A program made the position numbers and the translations under genes. This document shows, piece after piece, positions 40,648-41,148 of a stretch of 41,148 nt of DNA (the first letter of the stretch is position 1; every line of letters begins with the position of its first letter). The notes below the pieces were generated by a model. The model saw only the letters and a list, made by a program, of their open reading frames with translations, was not told where the DNA came from and ran no database searches. The stretch covers positions 1 through 41,148 of the forward strand of contig JAAZYG010000008.1 of assembly GCA_014239775.1 (NCBI GenBank), written 5' to 3'. This DNA is from Candidatus Uhrbacteria bacterium. GTDB lineage: Bacteria > Patescibacteriota > Patescibacteriia > UBA9934 > GWF2-40-263.

Positions 40648-41148
40648 TTAGGAAGATTCTTCTTTGCGTTTTTGTTTGCGCTGTTCTTTGCGTTTTTGTG
40701 ATATTTTCTTAGCTTTATCTGATCTTTCCCCCCCTTGTTTAGAACGTTCCCTTTCTCCTAATTGAAAAGCTGCTTTTGGAGCGGTGTCAGCGTCACCTTG
40801 TTCATCCAATTCTAATGATTTACGGTATTCAGGTTTTTTATCTGTATAGCGAGGGTCTACATCGCCTATCACATCTCCAGCTGAGTCTCTTTTGATACGT
40901 CTTGTTTTCATTGGAACTGTCGTTGTCTTACCAGTACCATGAGGTGGGTTGTAATATTCCGGTTCATCTATTGTGATTTCTGGGGGTTCTACCATAACTT
41001 CTCCATCTCCACCACCTTCTCCACCACCCTCTCCATCTCCACCACCTCCATTTGGTGGAGTTTCTGTTGTTGGAGGAATTGGTGTTGGTTCAGGATCAGG
41101 ATCAGGAACAGGTGTTGGTTCAGGATCAGGATCAGGATCAGGTGTTGG
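40648..41148 (-). CDS. C-terminal part of a low-complexity Pro/Asp/Gly protein (partial)
   Basis: The frame is open to the right edge of the window. The visible part begins with repeated PDPDPEPTP units, then a Gly/Glu/Asp linker (GGGGDGEGGGEGGGDGE), then a polar stretch (EPEYYNPPHGTGKTTTVP) and a very basic end (KAKKISQKRKEQRKQKRKEE). An internal Met at 40995 is not the real start, since the frame continues unbroken upstream. Pro-Asp repeats of this kind are common linkers in surface or wall-spanning proteins; the N-terminal part that would tell the function is outside the window. Confidence 0.75.
   Translation of the reverse strand, partial: PTPDPDPDPEPTPVPDPDPEPTPIPPTTETPPNGGGGDGEGGGEGGGDGEVMVEPPEITIDEPEYYNPPHGTGKTTTVPMKTRRIKRDSAGDVIGDVDPRYTDKKPEYRKSLELDEQGDADTAPKAAFQLGERERSKQGGERSDKAKKISQKRKEQRKQKRKEESS

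Overview
This AT-rich window looks like a member of the Candidate Phyla Radiation (Patescibacteria), probably a Parcubacteria-type lineage. Three lines of evidence point there. First, the 16S rRNA has an intact anti-Shine-Dalgarno end but carries paired base changes at universally conserved sites. Second, the 16S gene stands alone, with its own promoter, processing stem and terminator and no 23S, 5S or spacer tRNA beside it. Third, the gene set is that of a small reduced genome: short SMC, VanW, DM13, PilB, a TsaE fusion, and basic or charged tails on small ribosomal proteins. TGA is used as stop (gyrA and the 67-residue gene at 9410 end in TGA), so this is the standard bacterial code, not the Gracilibacteria code. 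The exact lineage cannot be fixed without a tree.

Layout. 1-2700: end of an acidic protein gene, tRNA-Ile(GAT), tRNA-Phe(GAA), and 16S on the minus strand. 2724-5909: khpA, an unknown gene, trmD (plus); a DM13 membrane protein and rpsP with a long charged tail (minus). 6122-12514: a plus-strand island between minus-strand housekeeping genes, described below. 12562-16458: short smc, then a DHH phosphoesterase and clpP. 16619-16823: a candidate rod-shaped sRNA. 16881-23209: VanW, Hsp20 and a membrane protein (minus), then ddl, ribE, ribH (plus), then an AI-2E family permease (minus). 23360-26868: tRNA-Glu, murI, tsaD, a tsaE fusion, a zinc-ribbon protein. 26888-32812: pilB, a membrane protein, ftsH, rpsA (minus). 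33020-39874: unknown gene, MBL-fold protein, small anchored protein, gyrA, a kinase-like phosphotransferase, rpmF, nusB, rnc. 39902-41148: an NlpC/P60-like protein and the C-terminal part of a low-complexity protein.

The most unusual part is 6122-12514. One good promoter (TTGACA-N17-TATTAT) precedes about 6.3 kb that holds only very small genes (49-140 residues), mostly secreted, membrane or hypothetical, plus one non-coding stretch of about 770 nt full of perfect hairpins. Most units end the same way: a GC-rich hairpin, then a second AT-rich hairpin whose sequence is conserved between units. I find five copies of one family and five of another, with compensatory base changes in the stems. 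The island ends in a strong terminator. This reads as a punctuated array of small genes and one large structured RNA, delimited by repeated RNA elements. I do not recognise it as a described system.

Elsewhere the genes do ordinary work: translation and tRNA modification (trmD, tsaD, tsaE, rpsA, rpsP, rpmF), RNA maturation (rnc, nusB, khpA), cell wall precursors (murI, ddl), proteolysis (clpP, ftsH), DNA topology and segregation (gyrA, smc), riboflavin end steps (ribE, ribH) and type IV pili (pilB). Most housekeeping genes lack a clear Shine-Dalgarno and several start very close to a -10 box, while the island genes mostly have one.
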